From Diabrotica undecimpunctata (Eukaryota > Arthropoda > Insecta > Coleoptera > Chrysomelidae), in the NCBI RefSeq assembly GCF_040954645.1, contig NC_092806.1:3472001-3536000 (forward strand): a DNA stretch of 64,000 nt. The letters are read 5' to 3'. The notes beneath the pieces were generated by a model. It saw nothing but the letters and a program-made list of their open reading frames with translations, searched no databases and had not been told where the DNA came from. This document shows, piece by piece, positions 1 through 10,865 of this stretch (position 1 is its first letter; each line of letters opens with the position of its first letter). The position numbers were made by a program, and so were the translations under genes.

Positions 1-1813
1 AATGGAACCAACTGAAAGTTTAATACTTTAGAGGATGAACCAAAGTCAAGAAAATCGCTGTCTCTCATCTGAAGTACTCGGATTGGGTGCTGACGGTTCA
101 AAACTTTTAAGATGCGTATTAATCCAAGAGGAGAGTAGAACTCGTTCTGAGACATGCCCTTTTCAATAAGACTATGAGCATTGTCCACTTCTTGTATGCA
201 AGAATGACCTGGCACAGAGTACTTCATAGTTATCTTCTTTATAGTGGGGTTATTGTGCATGAAATTCAGAATTGCGCAAGACATAAACGAGTTCCTATTT
301 TGTGGAACACATGAGTCACTCTACAAGATTAGTTCAGTAATTTCATGCTCAAGTGCCACTTGATTCAAAATGTTGTACACAGCACTAGCCAAATCATTGC
401 CATTGCGTACTCCAGTGACCTCAGTCTTAGCTTAACAGGCACAAAATTTTCCTCCCTACACTTTTCTGTGTATAGTTTGTACATTTTAGCTAAATTGAGG
501 TTTGAATCCAGATACTTTCTTTGTGTTGTGGCCCTACAGTAATGAGACTCAACATTGGGAAAAGATTTTATGTGATTTCTCACAGTTTCTTTTATTTCTT
601 CATTGAGGCGTCTTGAACTTTGGGCACTTTTGCCCCTACCATCCGGCTTGGGTGTATTAGTGACCTCATCTTTCTTCTTATGAACCGTATAGACAGGTTT
701 TTGTGAGATGCTTAGGGTTCCTAAGTAAAATTTTTTGCAGACTTGTACCTTTTAGTTACCAACATTAAAGAAGTACTTAAAAGTGAATTTTTTGTATGAT
801 TCTCTGTTTCTATCTTTAGGTCTTTTTGTCTGATGTTTTGTGGTTGTACCCAAGATATATTGATGTTTTCCATTTTGATCCATGCCATGAAACGCCTTAC
901 ACAAAGCTTGTCTTTCATTTTCACTAATAGATACCCCACATTTAAATTTACAGTCATTTAAACAGTCCTTCAAACTTTTAACTTCTTTAGCGGGCACTAC
1001 AACTCATCTACGACTCACATTAGATTCCCCTTTTTGATGGCTGATAGAACGATTCTGGCTTTTCCAAGAAGAAACATCCCTTTTTCTTCTCTTAACAGGA
1101 GGAGGTTTAGTGTTTGTTATCTGATCAATAATAACTTCTTCCCCAACCGGATTTATAGGCAAATGGACCTCATCATTTGAAGTAGTTTGGTGAGCGCCAG
1201 CGGTTGTAGTTGATGGGAGATCAATGGGCATCAACGCTGGTTTTGATTTATTTGCAGTTGTTGAAATATCTGCAGAGACACGCTTCATGGCTTTATTTCT
1301 GGGTCGCCTACAAAATACAACTAGAATTAGCTGCTAAAATAGTATGACTATGACTATATACTAGTTTAAAAACCTCAAATGAATCATTTGAAATACCATA
1401 AGTCTATTTACTCTCCAAATGGAAGTTTAAAAATTGATTATGTGCAATAGACCTTTTGAAAAGAAGGCTACTTAAAAAAACTAAACTAAAGCGGTAGAAC
1501 TTTAATGTTTTGAAACATTAAAGTTTTAATTTTAATTAAATTTACATTAATGTTTTGAAACATGTGAATTTAAATAATAAATTATGGAATTTTTAACGTT
1601 ATTTGTAGTTTGATTTTATAAAAATGACTAGATTCCACGAAGTAAAGGTTTCAACAATAAAAAATATAGGTTAGCTTACCTGTCAGTAATTTCTTCATTT
1701 TCGTCGCTTAAACTTTCTGATGATGGGGAGTAAGAATCACCAGAGTGCTCTAATTCTGCATCCTCACTTATTACCTCAGTAATAAGTCGTCCCAACTCAT
1801 TTAGTTCCGTCAT
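1..1813 (-). pseudogene. Spliced relic of a multi-copy insect DUF7869-type gene
   Basis: Exon 1 runs 1813-1680 from the ATG that opens MTELNELGRL. A good donor (GT at 1679-1678) and acceptor (AG at 1309-1308) join it in phase to exon 2 at 1307, keeping the frame through ITDR/RPRNKAMKR. Exon 1 is acidic and Ser-rich and exon 2 opens with a basic stretch, as is usual in this family. Further on are NDCKFKCGVSISENERQ, PNVESHYCRATTQRKYLD and, nearest the window edge, SDSCVPQNRNS and YSVPGHSCIQEVDNAHS. In-frame stops lie near 1005, 750 and 306. A frameshift near 430 coincides with an apparent internal deletion, because the usual middle part is missing. The family is multi-copy in insects and probably transposon-derived with an RNase-H-like core. 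Its function is unknown, and the DUF7869 name is from memory. The 3' end lies outside the window. Confidence 0.8.
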
Positions 1814-2430
1814 TGTTATAAACAACAATACAAACATAACCTCAATACCAGACAGTGAACATAAACAGCTGTTGCAGTGTGGTTGCAGTTGGAACTTTGT
1901 CAAACGATACATGCAAATCTTAATTATTGGTTGAGTGACAAGGTTTCATGTGTCACCTGAAACCATGTCATTCTAGTTTTGTTTTATTTATGTTCACAGA
2001 TGGAACCTTGGCATTGTAATAAGTCAGAATTGCGTTATTAGCCAGCGCTGTTGTCAGATCAAAAGATAGGGAAGACCAGTTGGAACCTTTTCACACTAAT
2101 AACTCCAAATATGCGATTTTGTTAGTTGGAACCCTGTCATTCTGACCTAACGAAATGTTATAACATTGTATAGCAAGCTAGCAAATATTTCAAACACTTG
2201 CCTTTGCTTTTGGAATTTATCGCAAGGCTTTTGTTCATCTGTTCGGTAGATTTTAAGTATTAAATACAATGACTACGGATTAGGAAGATGAATAATGACT
2301 GACGATGAGGATTATCAAACAAATCGACTAGGAGTCTAATACAGATACAAAATATAAAACCAAGAAATAAAACTTGAATGAAGTTACAGTTTAAATTCAA
2401 ATAGGGGAGAGCGAATTAGGAGTTCAAACT
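1814..2430. other. Non-coding flank with repeated TGGAACC motif
   Basis: No coding similarity is seen. The motif TGGAACC/TGGAACT recurs near 1888, 2000, 2078 and 2118, each time close to a GTCATTCT- or GGCATTG-like string. This suggests a degenerate repeat upstream of the DUF7869-type relic. Confidence 0.3.
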
Positions 2431-3283
2431 TTAGAAGTTTTTTACAATGCACAGTATTGTACAGTACTTTAAAAAAGCAGAAAAAAAGCAGAAATACATA
2501 TGTATATCACAGAAAGTGATAAAGTCGAAGAAAGCTGAGAAACAGTTAAGTCTAATATCTTAGCCTCGGCCAAGGAAGTTCTTGGTAAAAAAAATATTAA
2601 TAAAAATAAATCATTCCCAAAGCGAAGAAGTCCATAGTTTTGTACAGAGGTGAAGGAAAAATGTAAAGAAAAGAGAAAAAAACTTACCTGAAATACATGT
2701 CAACCAAAACACAGGAGGCATCCCACAATTACAAGGCAATTATTAAAAACCAAAGACAAGCACTTGTAAGAAAAATAAAAAATGATCACTGGGAACGCTT
2801 TTCGAACGAAATGGAACATGATTTCTACGGTCTGCAAAAGAAAATATGGCGCTTCATAAGAGGTCAAAAAACGGAGGTAAAGGAACTAATAGAACCAAAA
2901 CACATAGAAAAGGATACGTGGATTGACTACCTAAAAAAGCTATATGCAGAGCAAGAACAAATGATGCTAGAACCGGGAATATCCGAAATTACCAAAAATA
3001 AAGAACTTAATATAATTGTAGAGGAAGTTCGTAAAGTACTTGAAAAGGTGAAGAATAGAAAAACAGCAGGTAAAGATGAAATACCAAACGAATTACTGAA
3101 ATATTGTGGAGCAACAATTACAACATTAATTAATAAAACTATAAAATACAATAAAATACCAGAGAATGAGCGAACTAATTCCACCATTCAAATAAAGAGA
3201 TAAAAAACAGCCAGAAAACTACAGAGGTGTAAACTTAAATACTACACTAAAACTTTCAACTAAAATTTTACAAGTACTAATAC

Positions 3284-3460
3284 GAGGATAAGAGGATAAG
3301 AGGATAAGGGAATAGGAGAATAAGAGGATAAGAGGATAAGAGGATAAGAGGATAAGAGGATAAGAGGATAAGAGGATAAGAGGATAAGAGGATAAGAGGA
3401 TAAGAGGATAAGAGAATAAGAGGATAAGAGGATAAGAGAATAATAGGATAAAAGGATAAG
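3284..3460. repeat. Tandem array of the octamer AGGATAAG
   Basis: About twenty head-to-tail copies of AGGATAAG are nearly perfect up to about 3437 and then degenerate. The array sits exactly between the RT segments TLKLSTKIL and EQQGFHSGRS, so it replaced or expanded coding DNA of the LINE. Confidence 0.95.
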
Positions 3461-3793
3461 AACAACAGGGTTTTCATAGTGGAAGATCATCTACAGATGC
3501 AATATTCGTTATAAAGCAAATTACAGAGAAATCTTTTTCTGTGTCTGATTGACCTAAAGAAAGCGTTTGACAGAATAAGACTCAAAGATATAATCCATCT
3601 TCTATATAATAGAACTACCGTCTACCAAAGAACATCTACCAAACAACAAAACGGAAGTCATAATAGATGAACAACTTACAGAACCTATAGAAATAGGCAA
3701 CGGTATACGACAAGGGGACTTATTGAGCCGCTTGCTTTTCCATTTAATCATGGATGAAATCATCAAAAGCGTTAACAAGGGAAGAGGATACAT

Positions 3794-3822
3794 GAATGAG
3801 AATGAGAATGAGAGAGAATGAG
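3794..3822. repeat. Short GAATGA tandem array
   Basis: GAATGA units with a one-step slip lie where the RT should pass from VNKGRGY to the YADD block. This is a second simple-repeat expansion in the same LINE copy. Confidence 0.7.
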
Positions 3823-4667
3823 AAACAAAGAAATAAAAATACTGGGAATAGCTATAAATAAAAATAGCTGGGAATTACACTGTCTAGCTATGGAGACCTG
3901 GACAAAGAAGTGAAAGATCAAGTATAAAAAGCAGATAGACTGGCAGGATGCCTTAATAACACTATACGGCGAAACAGACACATTAATATTGAGATGAAGT
4001 CAAAAATTTATAAAGCCAGTGTAAGATCAATAATGACGTATGCCTCAGAAACAAAACGGGACACAGCCACAAGGCAAAGGCTACTGGAAACGCCAAAGAT
4101 GAGAGTACTGAGAAGAATTACAGGACATACGCTAGGAGATCGAAAGAGAAGTGAAGACATTAAAAGAAAATGTACCGTACAGTTTATAAATGAATGGGCA
4201 CAAAACAGAAAAAAAGAATAAAATAAACACATAAGCAGAATGAAGGAGGTCTGTGTCGTCAAAATAGCAAGAGATAAGTCACCAATCGGCAGAAGTATCG
4301 AATGACCGCGCAAAAAATGGAATGACAACCTTCCATAGAGGTATTAATCCGCCAATGAACAAGCAGAATTGCTTATAGAGAGTAAGAAGAAGAAGAAAAA
4401 AGCGTATACAGTGTTAGGATAAAGTATGGATCCAAGGAAATACCTTTTGAAACGAAAAAGACGATATTTATGAGGGGAACGACAAGCATTTAAATCCATT
4501 TACTTATTTTTTAAATGTTATGTAATTCATTTCTCGTTTTAACAAAAAGTTTTCTGCCAATCTTAGTATGTGTGAAGTGCAAATAACAAAGTCTTTTAAA
4601 TTCTGCAAAAACGTACAGGGTATCCAACGTAAATTAAATAAGCTGGGGGTATATAATTAAAATAAGT

Positions 4668-4681
4668 ATATTGGCTCACTT
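4668..4681. repeat. Left TSD of LINE 4682-5890
   Basis: ATATTGGCTCACTT is repeated exactly at 5891-5904, directly beyond the 3' end of the element. Confidence 0.9.
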
Positions 4682-5890
4682 GAAAGACAGATACAAGATA
4701 TTGAAGAACAAAGTGGCTTTCGTACCGGGAGATCCTGCCTTGATAATATATTTATCCTACGACAAATAATTGAAAAGCGTGTCGAAAGAAGTAGAGAGAC
4801 CCATTTGGTATTTATAGACCTTGAGAAAGCATATGATAGTGTCCCGTTAAAGAAAATGTTTGAGGTCCTCGAAAGGTCCGGATTGGATTCGACGTATATC
4901 CGAGCGATATATAAATTGTACGAAAATGCAGTTGGTTGTGTAAAAATTGGAACCAGAACCTCAAATGAATTTAAAGTCACTAAAGGCCCAAAGCAAGGAT
5001 GCTGTTTGTCACCGACACTCTTTAAAATATACGTCCAAGAAGCATTGAGGAATTGGAGAAATAAATGTAGATTTATGGGCATCGAAGTGGGACAAGAAAC
5101 TCTGTATACATTGTTGTTTGCGGATGATCAGGTGGTGGTTGCAACCGATGAGGAAGATATAAATTATATGAATCCAAAATTATTTGAGGAATATGCCAAA
5201 TGGGGGCTTACTGTAAACATAAGCAAAACAGAATATTTAAAAATTGGAGGAAATTCCACAGATCTGAGGCTTGAAAACGCAGTTATAAAAGGCTGCAACC
5301 AGTATAAATATCTAGGAAGCATCATATCAGCAGATGGCAGAGTTAAGATAGATGTACAAAACCGAATAACCCAAGGGAAAAAATGCATCCAAATACTAAA
5401 TTTATTACTGTGGTCTAATAAAATAAAGATGCATACCAAACTTCGCGTATACAGAGCAATTGTAGAACCAGTTACCACATATGGTGCCGAATGTTGGACG
5501 ATGACAAAGAATGAACGAGATAAAGTAGACGTTGTGGAAATGGATTATCTTAGAAGGTCATGTCGAGTATCGAGAATGGAAAGAATCAGGAATGAGGAAA
5601 TACGAAACCGTACAGGAATTAGAGATACTCTTTCAGATAGAATACAAGAAAGGCAATTACAATGGTATGGTCACGGGATAAGAATGGAGGAGGAGCGGTG
5701 GCCAAAGAAAGCCTTAAGGTATGTTCCGCCAGAAAGAAGGAAAAGGGGAAGACCACCAAATTCCTGGAGAAGGGAAATTACAAAAACAATGCAATCTAGA
5801 GGCTTAGAAGAGGGAGATTGGAGAGATAGGAAAAGATGGAGGCTGAAATGCGGGAAGCGGCAATCGCCGTAGGACCCCCGTTATATGATG
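4682..5890 (+). mobile_element. 5'-truncated RTE-like LINE with intact TSD
   Basis: The insertion starts inside the RT and one frame stays open from 4682 to the stop at 5870-5872. RT motifs occur in order: EEQSGFRTGRSCLDNIF; FIDLEKAYDSVP (catalytic Asp, about 4813); TKGPKQGCCLSPTLF; FADDQVVV with the catalytic Asp pair near 5120; NISKTEYLKIG; YKYLGSIISADG. The C-terminal domain has MDYLRRSCRVSR, LQWYGHGIRMEEERWPKKA, RRKRGRPPNSWRREI and ends LKCGKRQSP. A short 3' UTR ends in TATATGATG. The reading frame is undamaged but lacks the endonuclease and the start of RT, so the copy cannot have been autonomous. The exact 14-bp duplication on both sides fixes the ends and indicates a fairly recent insertion. 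Confidence 0.92.
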
Positions 5891-5904
5891 ATATTGGCTC
5901 ACTT
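5891..5904. repeat. Right TSD of LINE 4682-5890
   Basis: Exact copy of 4668-4681 immediately after the element. Confidence 0.9.
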
Positions 5905-6667
5905 TTACTATTTATTTGTGGAATGTTGTTTCTATAGTCGACAATTAATTTATGTATGAATTAAGTTCATCTTTTAATTTACTTTTTAGGTCTGTTATTA
6001 TGTTCTAATATCTCAAATCTTACATATATAAATTAATTCTGTAAATCTTAAGTATTTAAATGTTTTTTATTAATTTTCTTCCTCTATATGTAAACTATCA
6101 TTCACTAACTCTATATTCCAGTCCTAAATAATTTAATTGTCAAATTATAATACAAGAATAATGCCATTGAACAAATTTGTAATCGCAAGTAAATTATGTT
6201 ACATACTTAATATTTTGTTTGTTATAATTAAATTTACAGATGACAAAAAAAAACTATTTTTAAATACAACATATATTTATCTATTAATTATACTTACCAA
6301 AAATAGGCTCTTTGTGTTCATACAATAGAAAAATGACATGTAATAATACTTGTTTTAATTTGTGAGATAAATTTCAAATAATGATGCAATTTTCTGGTTC
6401 CGAATTTTTGATAAATACACTTTATGTTAAAAAAAATTATAATAAAGTGTACTTGTTACAAAAATAGTTGTTACAGTTTTTGAAGGTAAACAAACGAGCC
6501 AGAAATAATTATATTTTTACGGTTTGAACATAAAATGAAAGTTCTCATTTCCAGTACAAAACTTGTAAAATGCGTCTAATGAAAGTGACTTTTTTATCAC
6601 TATTAAATGCTAAATTTATTTTGCATAACAAGAAAAACTTCAACTAAATACAACGTTAATTAACAAG

Positions 6668-6669
<2 letters not shown>
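5905..6669. other. A+T-rich DNA without recognised genes
   Basis: Only short chance ORFs and poly-A/T runs are seen. Confidence 0.6.

Positions 6670-6735
<66 letters not shown>
6670..6735. repeat. (AT)n microsatellite
   Basis: About 33 uninterrupted AT units directly abut a LINE fragment. Confidence 0.97.
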
Positions 6736-6737
<2 letters not shown>

Positions 6738-6840
6738 ATAAAATAAAATACCAGAAGATTGGAGAAGAAGCAAGAGAATCCTATTGTTCAAAATGGTGAT
6801 AACAAACCACCAGGAAACTACAGAGGTATCTTCTAAATAC
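6736..6840 (+). pseudogene. Short RT fragment of an RTE-like LINE
   Basis: The frame reads KIPEDWRRSKRILLFK followed by NGDNKPPGNYRGIF. This is the conserved 'P..W..S..I..FKKGD....NYRGI' block of family-A-like RTs. It is about 100 bp long and bounded on the left by the (AT)n repeat. Confidence 0.8.
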
Positions 6841-7329
6841 TACGCCAGTGGTAGATGGTAAAGTAGTGCCATAGAGCCATGGCACTATCTTATTTTTATG
6901 CATAAACGTATTTGTTATCTTCTCTTAACCTCTTAAAGCCTGTTTTTTTTTGTGTGTATTTCTTTTTATCTTTATAAATTATATAAAATCTGGCAACTGT
7001 GTGCGTAGTATAACCTCCGCCATCCACAGCAAAGGTTATTCGATGGGGATAATCTTGTGCTATTATCATACTGGTGCGTCTGACAAGAGAAAGAGTTCAC
7101 GATCCTTCTATGTAAGGGACATAGATAGAGCTATATTGGACTTTTAATAATACGTTAAATGAGAACCTTTGTTCTGAGATCAAGAGTGAAGATTTACTAC
7201 TCGTAGTAGATCGTAAGATAGTATCTATTTATTTCGAGTTACTTGTCGCTTCTCGCTTTTATTATGTCTATTAGCTATTACTAAGTTTTTGTATTTATAA
7301 TTAAACCTTTAGTGCGTTGTGGTCCTGGA
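6841..7329. other. Unassigned region with a small imperfect palindrome
   Basis: AAGTAGTGCCAT (6861-6872) faces ATGGCACTATCTT (6879-6891). No coding similarity was found in the rest. Confidence 0.4.
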
Positions 7330-7985
7330 AATGCAGTTTTAGGAGCGGTAGGCTTAAAAATGAACTACAACAAAACAAAAATACTGAGCCGAGACCAGAC
7401 AAATATAACAATACAAAATTATACCATAGAAAATGTTGGATATTATGTATATCTAAGTCATGTCATCAAACTGGGAAAACCAAATCAATATGCTGAAATT
7501 AACAGAAGAACAAACCTGGCATAGAGAGCTTTCGGCAAACTAGCATATACCTTGAAAAACATCTCCATTCCTGTAAACTTAAAGAAAAAGGTGTATAACA
7601 CATGCATACTACTTGTTTGTACCTATGGCTTGGAGACAGTAGCTCTTGCTTTGTCTGGTAATCTGCTAAAAAATTAGAAACAACGCAAAGAGCAATGGAA
7701 CGAATCATGCTTGGAATATCACTGAGAGACAAGATTAGAAACATTGAGATAAGACGTAGAACGAAGATTAGGGATATTGTGGAAGAAATTACAAAAATGA
7801 AATAGCGCTGGGCAAGTCACGTAGCCCGATATAATGACAACAGGTGGACACGGAGAATTCTAGAATGGAGACCAAGGACGACAACAAGAAGCATGGGAAG
7901 ATCTCAAGAAAGATGGGTAGATGACATAAGAGCAGTGGCAGGCAAACAGTGGATTAGATTGACGCAAGATAGAGAAATATAATGA
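7330..7985 (+). pseudogene. RTE-like LINE, RT thumb and C-terminal region
   Basis: Readable blocks are AVGLKMNYNKTKILSR, YAEINRR, PVNLKKKVYNTCIL, CTYGLETVALALSG, TTQRAMERIMLGISLRDKIR, EIRRRTKIRDIVEEITKMK, RWASHVARYNDNRWTRRILE and RWVDDIRAVAG. They are spread over more than one frame with several stops. The RT palm, including the catalytic Asp pair, is absent. The same C-terminal architecture appears in the copies at 12570-13537, 36965-38005 and 57715-58150. Confidence 0.85.
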
Positions 7986-8002
7986 CAAAGATGAAGAAGA
8001 GT

Positions 8003-9230
8003 TGCAGTGATTGTCGATGAAACGACAGACGTTGCTGGTGAATTTCAGTTAGTAATAGTTTTCCGATATTTTTGTTAAGGACGACCAGTTAAGAGATTTT
8101 GGAGATATTACGTGCTAGACGGTGCTAGATGATGCCAAATCAATAGCTTAATGCATTTTAAATGTTTTAAATCCCTTATTAAAACATACTCCGAACAAAT
8201 TAATTGCTCAAAGTTATGATGACGCATCTGTTATAAGTGAAAACAGAAATTACGTTCATTGCTATGCACACCAAATGAATTTAATTATGACAAGTGCATG
8301 TTTTATCAATAAGCAGGCTAGGATATTTTTTCTAATTGATCTGGTTTGTGCTTATTGTTTTCTAGATCTCCTGAAACAACAAAAATTTTGGATTGAGTGG
8401 TTAATCGCAGGTTGCCAAAATCTTCACCCATTGGAATTTTCATTCACGGGTGTTTATACAAAATACTGTACGTGATTTATGGTCTATTAATTAAGCAAAT
8501 GGTTATGAATTAAGGCTTCAGGATAAACGTATTGTATTTTTTTTATTTATTTTTTGTAAAATAATGCCTCACATAGAAATTCTTTTTCATCAATTGCAAA
8601 AAGTACCTATGCACTGATTCTGTTAAGGTGAAAAAAGATTTGGAGAATTTTGAAGCAGCAATTTAAGCTATAAGGAAACAAATGGAAGTCGTTATCGACA
8701 ATTTTCAAGGAAAAATAAATGCGTTAAAGAGAGAAACGAATATTGATGAACCAATAAAAAAAGGAGCGGATTGAAGAGGATAGGCCCTGCAACGGGAAGC
8801 CTTTTAGAGATACGCGATTAAGTTTATAGCAAATAAAAACAAGGATTATCTTCTCCGAATATTTACTTGCTTCTAATTTATTTATGTCGGAGAAGTTTTC
8901 TGCTTAAAACTGAATTACAAGTACTGTATCACAGAGACGAATTACTTACTATCTCTGGGGCTATTCTGCTATTAGTTTTATATGAGGAAGGTTTAAAAGG
9001 TACATTTGAAGACTCTATTAAACATTTAAGTTATTAAGGAATTACCATTCCTATCTCAACATTTGGAGCAGAACTCTGTTTTTCGATGCTAAAACGAATT
9101 TAAACAATCCTTAGAAATACCATGAAAGAAGAACGACTTAGTGCTTTAGGTAGGCTATCTGTAGAAAAAAAATTTTAAATGACATTGAAAATTTTAATAG
9201 CAAAGTCAAGTAAAACTTTACAACCAAAAA
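8003..9230 (+). pseudogene. hAT transposase relic (ZMYM1/TTF-type)
   Basis: The RNase-H-like start is IVDETTDVAGEFQLVIVFRY (8009-8070), holding the first catalytic Asp. Next come IAQSYDDASVIS (second Asp) and YVHCYAHQMNLIMTSAC (8250-8300), the C..H motif of hAT enzymes. The insertion domain is decayed. The C-terminal dimerisation domain survives as ISTFGAELCFSMLKRI, then TILRNTMKEERLSALGRLS (9050-9160). Multiple stops and frameshifts make it inactive. No TIRs were found. The zinc finger that should precede DETTD is not visible, because the region upstream belongs to the neighbouring LINE, so the gene is 5'-truncated. Confidence 0.85.
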
Positions 9231-9694
9231 AAAAGAAGAATGGGCTTTATATATCAGATACTTTAAAAGTTATAAAACAACTTGATGCGTGTGTGTAAAT
9301 ACTAAAATGGTGTTATAATTTTGTAAACAGACTCTAGAGACTCAATCGTATATCGATTCAAATAACAAACTTCAAGTATTATCAGTAGTACCTAAATACT
9401 AGTGGTAAGTTGAGTTTTTTTATTTTTAATTAATTTACGGAATTTGATGAATTTTGGACAATTTCTTGGCACCCCAGAAATAATAAATACCCAGAAATTT
9501 CTTTTAATTTCAATTTTATGCCTTTTTTAACAATATCGTGAACCCATCACTAAAAACTTAGTCAGAATTCTGACACTAGCTTTTTAAAGTGATACAAGCC
9601 GTTACTGCTGAAATTTACAACTAAAATTTTGCTAGAACGAAGAAATCAGCTCATAAACTTAGCACATGCGCCAAAAGGTACTTGAATGGCTAAA
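9231..9694. other. A+T-rich DNA, nothing recognised
   Basis: No motif or long ORF is supported. Confidence 0.5.
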
Positions 9695-9732
9695 TGAGGA
9701 GCAGACTTTCAAATCGCACTTTGTCCATATTT
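9695..9732 (+). repeat. Left arm of an inverted repeat
   Basis: The 38 bases beginning TGAGGAGCAGACTTTC match the reverse complement of 11175-11212 at about 35 positions. The pair encloses 1.4 kb containing a transposon-like coding relic. Confidence 0.8.
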
Positions 9733-10011
9733 TCACATTCTGACTTCGAGGTGGAGTTGGACTCGTCAAAACACCATTTATTAATTAACATATGCATAGA
9801 TATTCTAAACGTAATATTTCACGTATATTTTTGGCTTCAAAAATCACCTAGACAAACAAAATGCATTTTGTGCAGTAGCGAGAGACAAACAAATAGCGCT
9901 ATTTTGTTAGCAATGCTTTTTTACCATGTAACGACTTTATTTTGTTATCAGTCATTGTAGAAATCAATAGTATATGATATTATTAGTGCTTAAGAAAGCA
10001 GTTTTTTTAAA

Positions 10012-10865
10012 TAAATGAAGGAGGAATCTGCTGATAGTGTGGCATATTGCTTTGATATGCAACAGGTCCAAAATCTCCCAAAAGCGCCTATTACGAAATT
10101 CAGCAACTGTCTTTTTATGCATTTCGTGTGACAGATATTTTAACAAAAAACTCCTGTTTTTTATACATGTCTTGAGCACAAAGCAGGAAGGAATTTTGAC
10201 TCAGATATTAAACATCTAATATTGTTTTCGGATAGAAGTGGGGGTCAAAATAAAAATTCCCACACGGTACTTGCACTCACCTTGTAGTTTTTGAATAATG
10301 CCTCAAAACTATTAAAGGCTGGCTGGCATAAACCCCATTCGTTTATGCCAGCTGATCGAGTTTTGGTCAAGTTGAGCTGGAGTTACGTGCCCATGCTTTT
10401 ATAAAGTCACCAGACAAATATTATGAAATCTATTCTAAGAAAGGACATGGACCCAAGCTGGGCTCTGATTGGACCCTGTACGACATAAAACATGCAGCTC
10501 TTTCACCTCAAATAACTTATAGGTATCACTGGAGCCAAAAGAATAATCATAACTCGAGGCAAACAAACTGCTGGGGAAAGTGAAATCTTATATAAAACAG
10601 AGGTATTGTATAGAAATGATAACTCTTCTAAAAGTTTTTTTAATTTAATTCAACCACAGAAAAAACTAAGTAACGAAATGCAGCCGGAATTGCCAATGAA
10701 ACATACTGTTAAGAAGAAAAAACTAGATAGCTTATCAAAATTTTTATCAGGCAAAGAAAGGGCATTAGATACAGAGTTAACTTGGTAAGATTTAATTTTG
10801 AAAGAGCAGTATCGTGAAAATACAATTGAAAAGGACCAGACCTGCGATTAATGTGAAGATGGAAA
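10012..10865 (+). pseudogene. DUF7869-like relic (GQNKN / FMPADRV type)
   Basis: Three frames hold one degraded protein: DSVAYCFDMQQVQNLPKAPI (10030-10090), LFSDRSGGQNKNSHTVLAL (10220-10285), KPHSFMPADRV (10330-10365), VELELRAHAFIKSPDKYYEI (10370-10430), DWTLYDIKHAA, and the C-terminal IQPQKKLSNEMQPELP. These are the landmark motifs of the same broad family as the gene at 1-1813, but a distinct subfamily (SGGQNKN instead of VPQNRNS). The family has an RNase-H-fold look and is multi-copy in insects. Function is unknown, and a transposase origin is an inference. Frameshifts near 10110 and 10365 and several stops break it. Confidence 0.75.

Larger units (their letters stand above)
2430..4400 (+). 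pseudogene. Degraded RTE-like LINE (family A): linker, RT and C-terminus
   Basis: The linker region reads through CTEVKEKCKEKRKK and FSNEMEHDFYGLQKKIWRFI (2640-2880). The start of RT follows (KNRKTAGKDEIPNELLKY, about 3050) up to ENYRGVNLNTTLKL (3215-3255). The frame then runs into an 8-bp tandem array. RT resumes after it with QQGFHSGRSSTDAIFVIKQI, LIDLKKAFDRI and GIRQGDLLSRLLFHLIMDEI. The YADD catalytic block is missing and replaced by a GAATGA-type array near 3800. The C-terminus is readable (KADRLAGCLNNTIRRN, RSIMTYASET, LETPKMRVLRRITGHTL) and ends in an (AAG)n tail at 4383-4398. Several frameshifts and stops are present. It belongs with the copy at 58382-60545. RTE-like clade is likely but untested. 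Confidence 0.85.

Noticed and set aside
499..512. GGTTTGAATCC resembling a tRNA B box
   Set aside because: It is coding sequence of the DUF7869-type relic; no A box or cloverleaf is present.
3284..3460. Regular repeat array reminiscent of CRISPR
   Set aside because: The unit is 8 bp with no spacers and lies inside a LINE ORF of a eukaryotic genome; it is a minisatellite.
3260..3490. Open minus-strand frames of Leu/Ser/Tyr repeats
   Set aside because: They are translations of the octamer array, whose composition avoids stop codons.
6861..6891. Imperfect palindrome as a MITE end
   Set aside because: Too short and without a partner or duplication.
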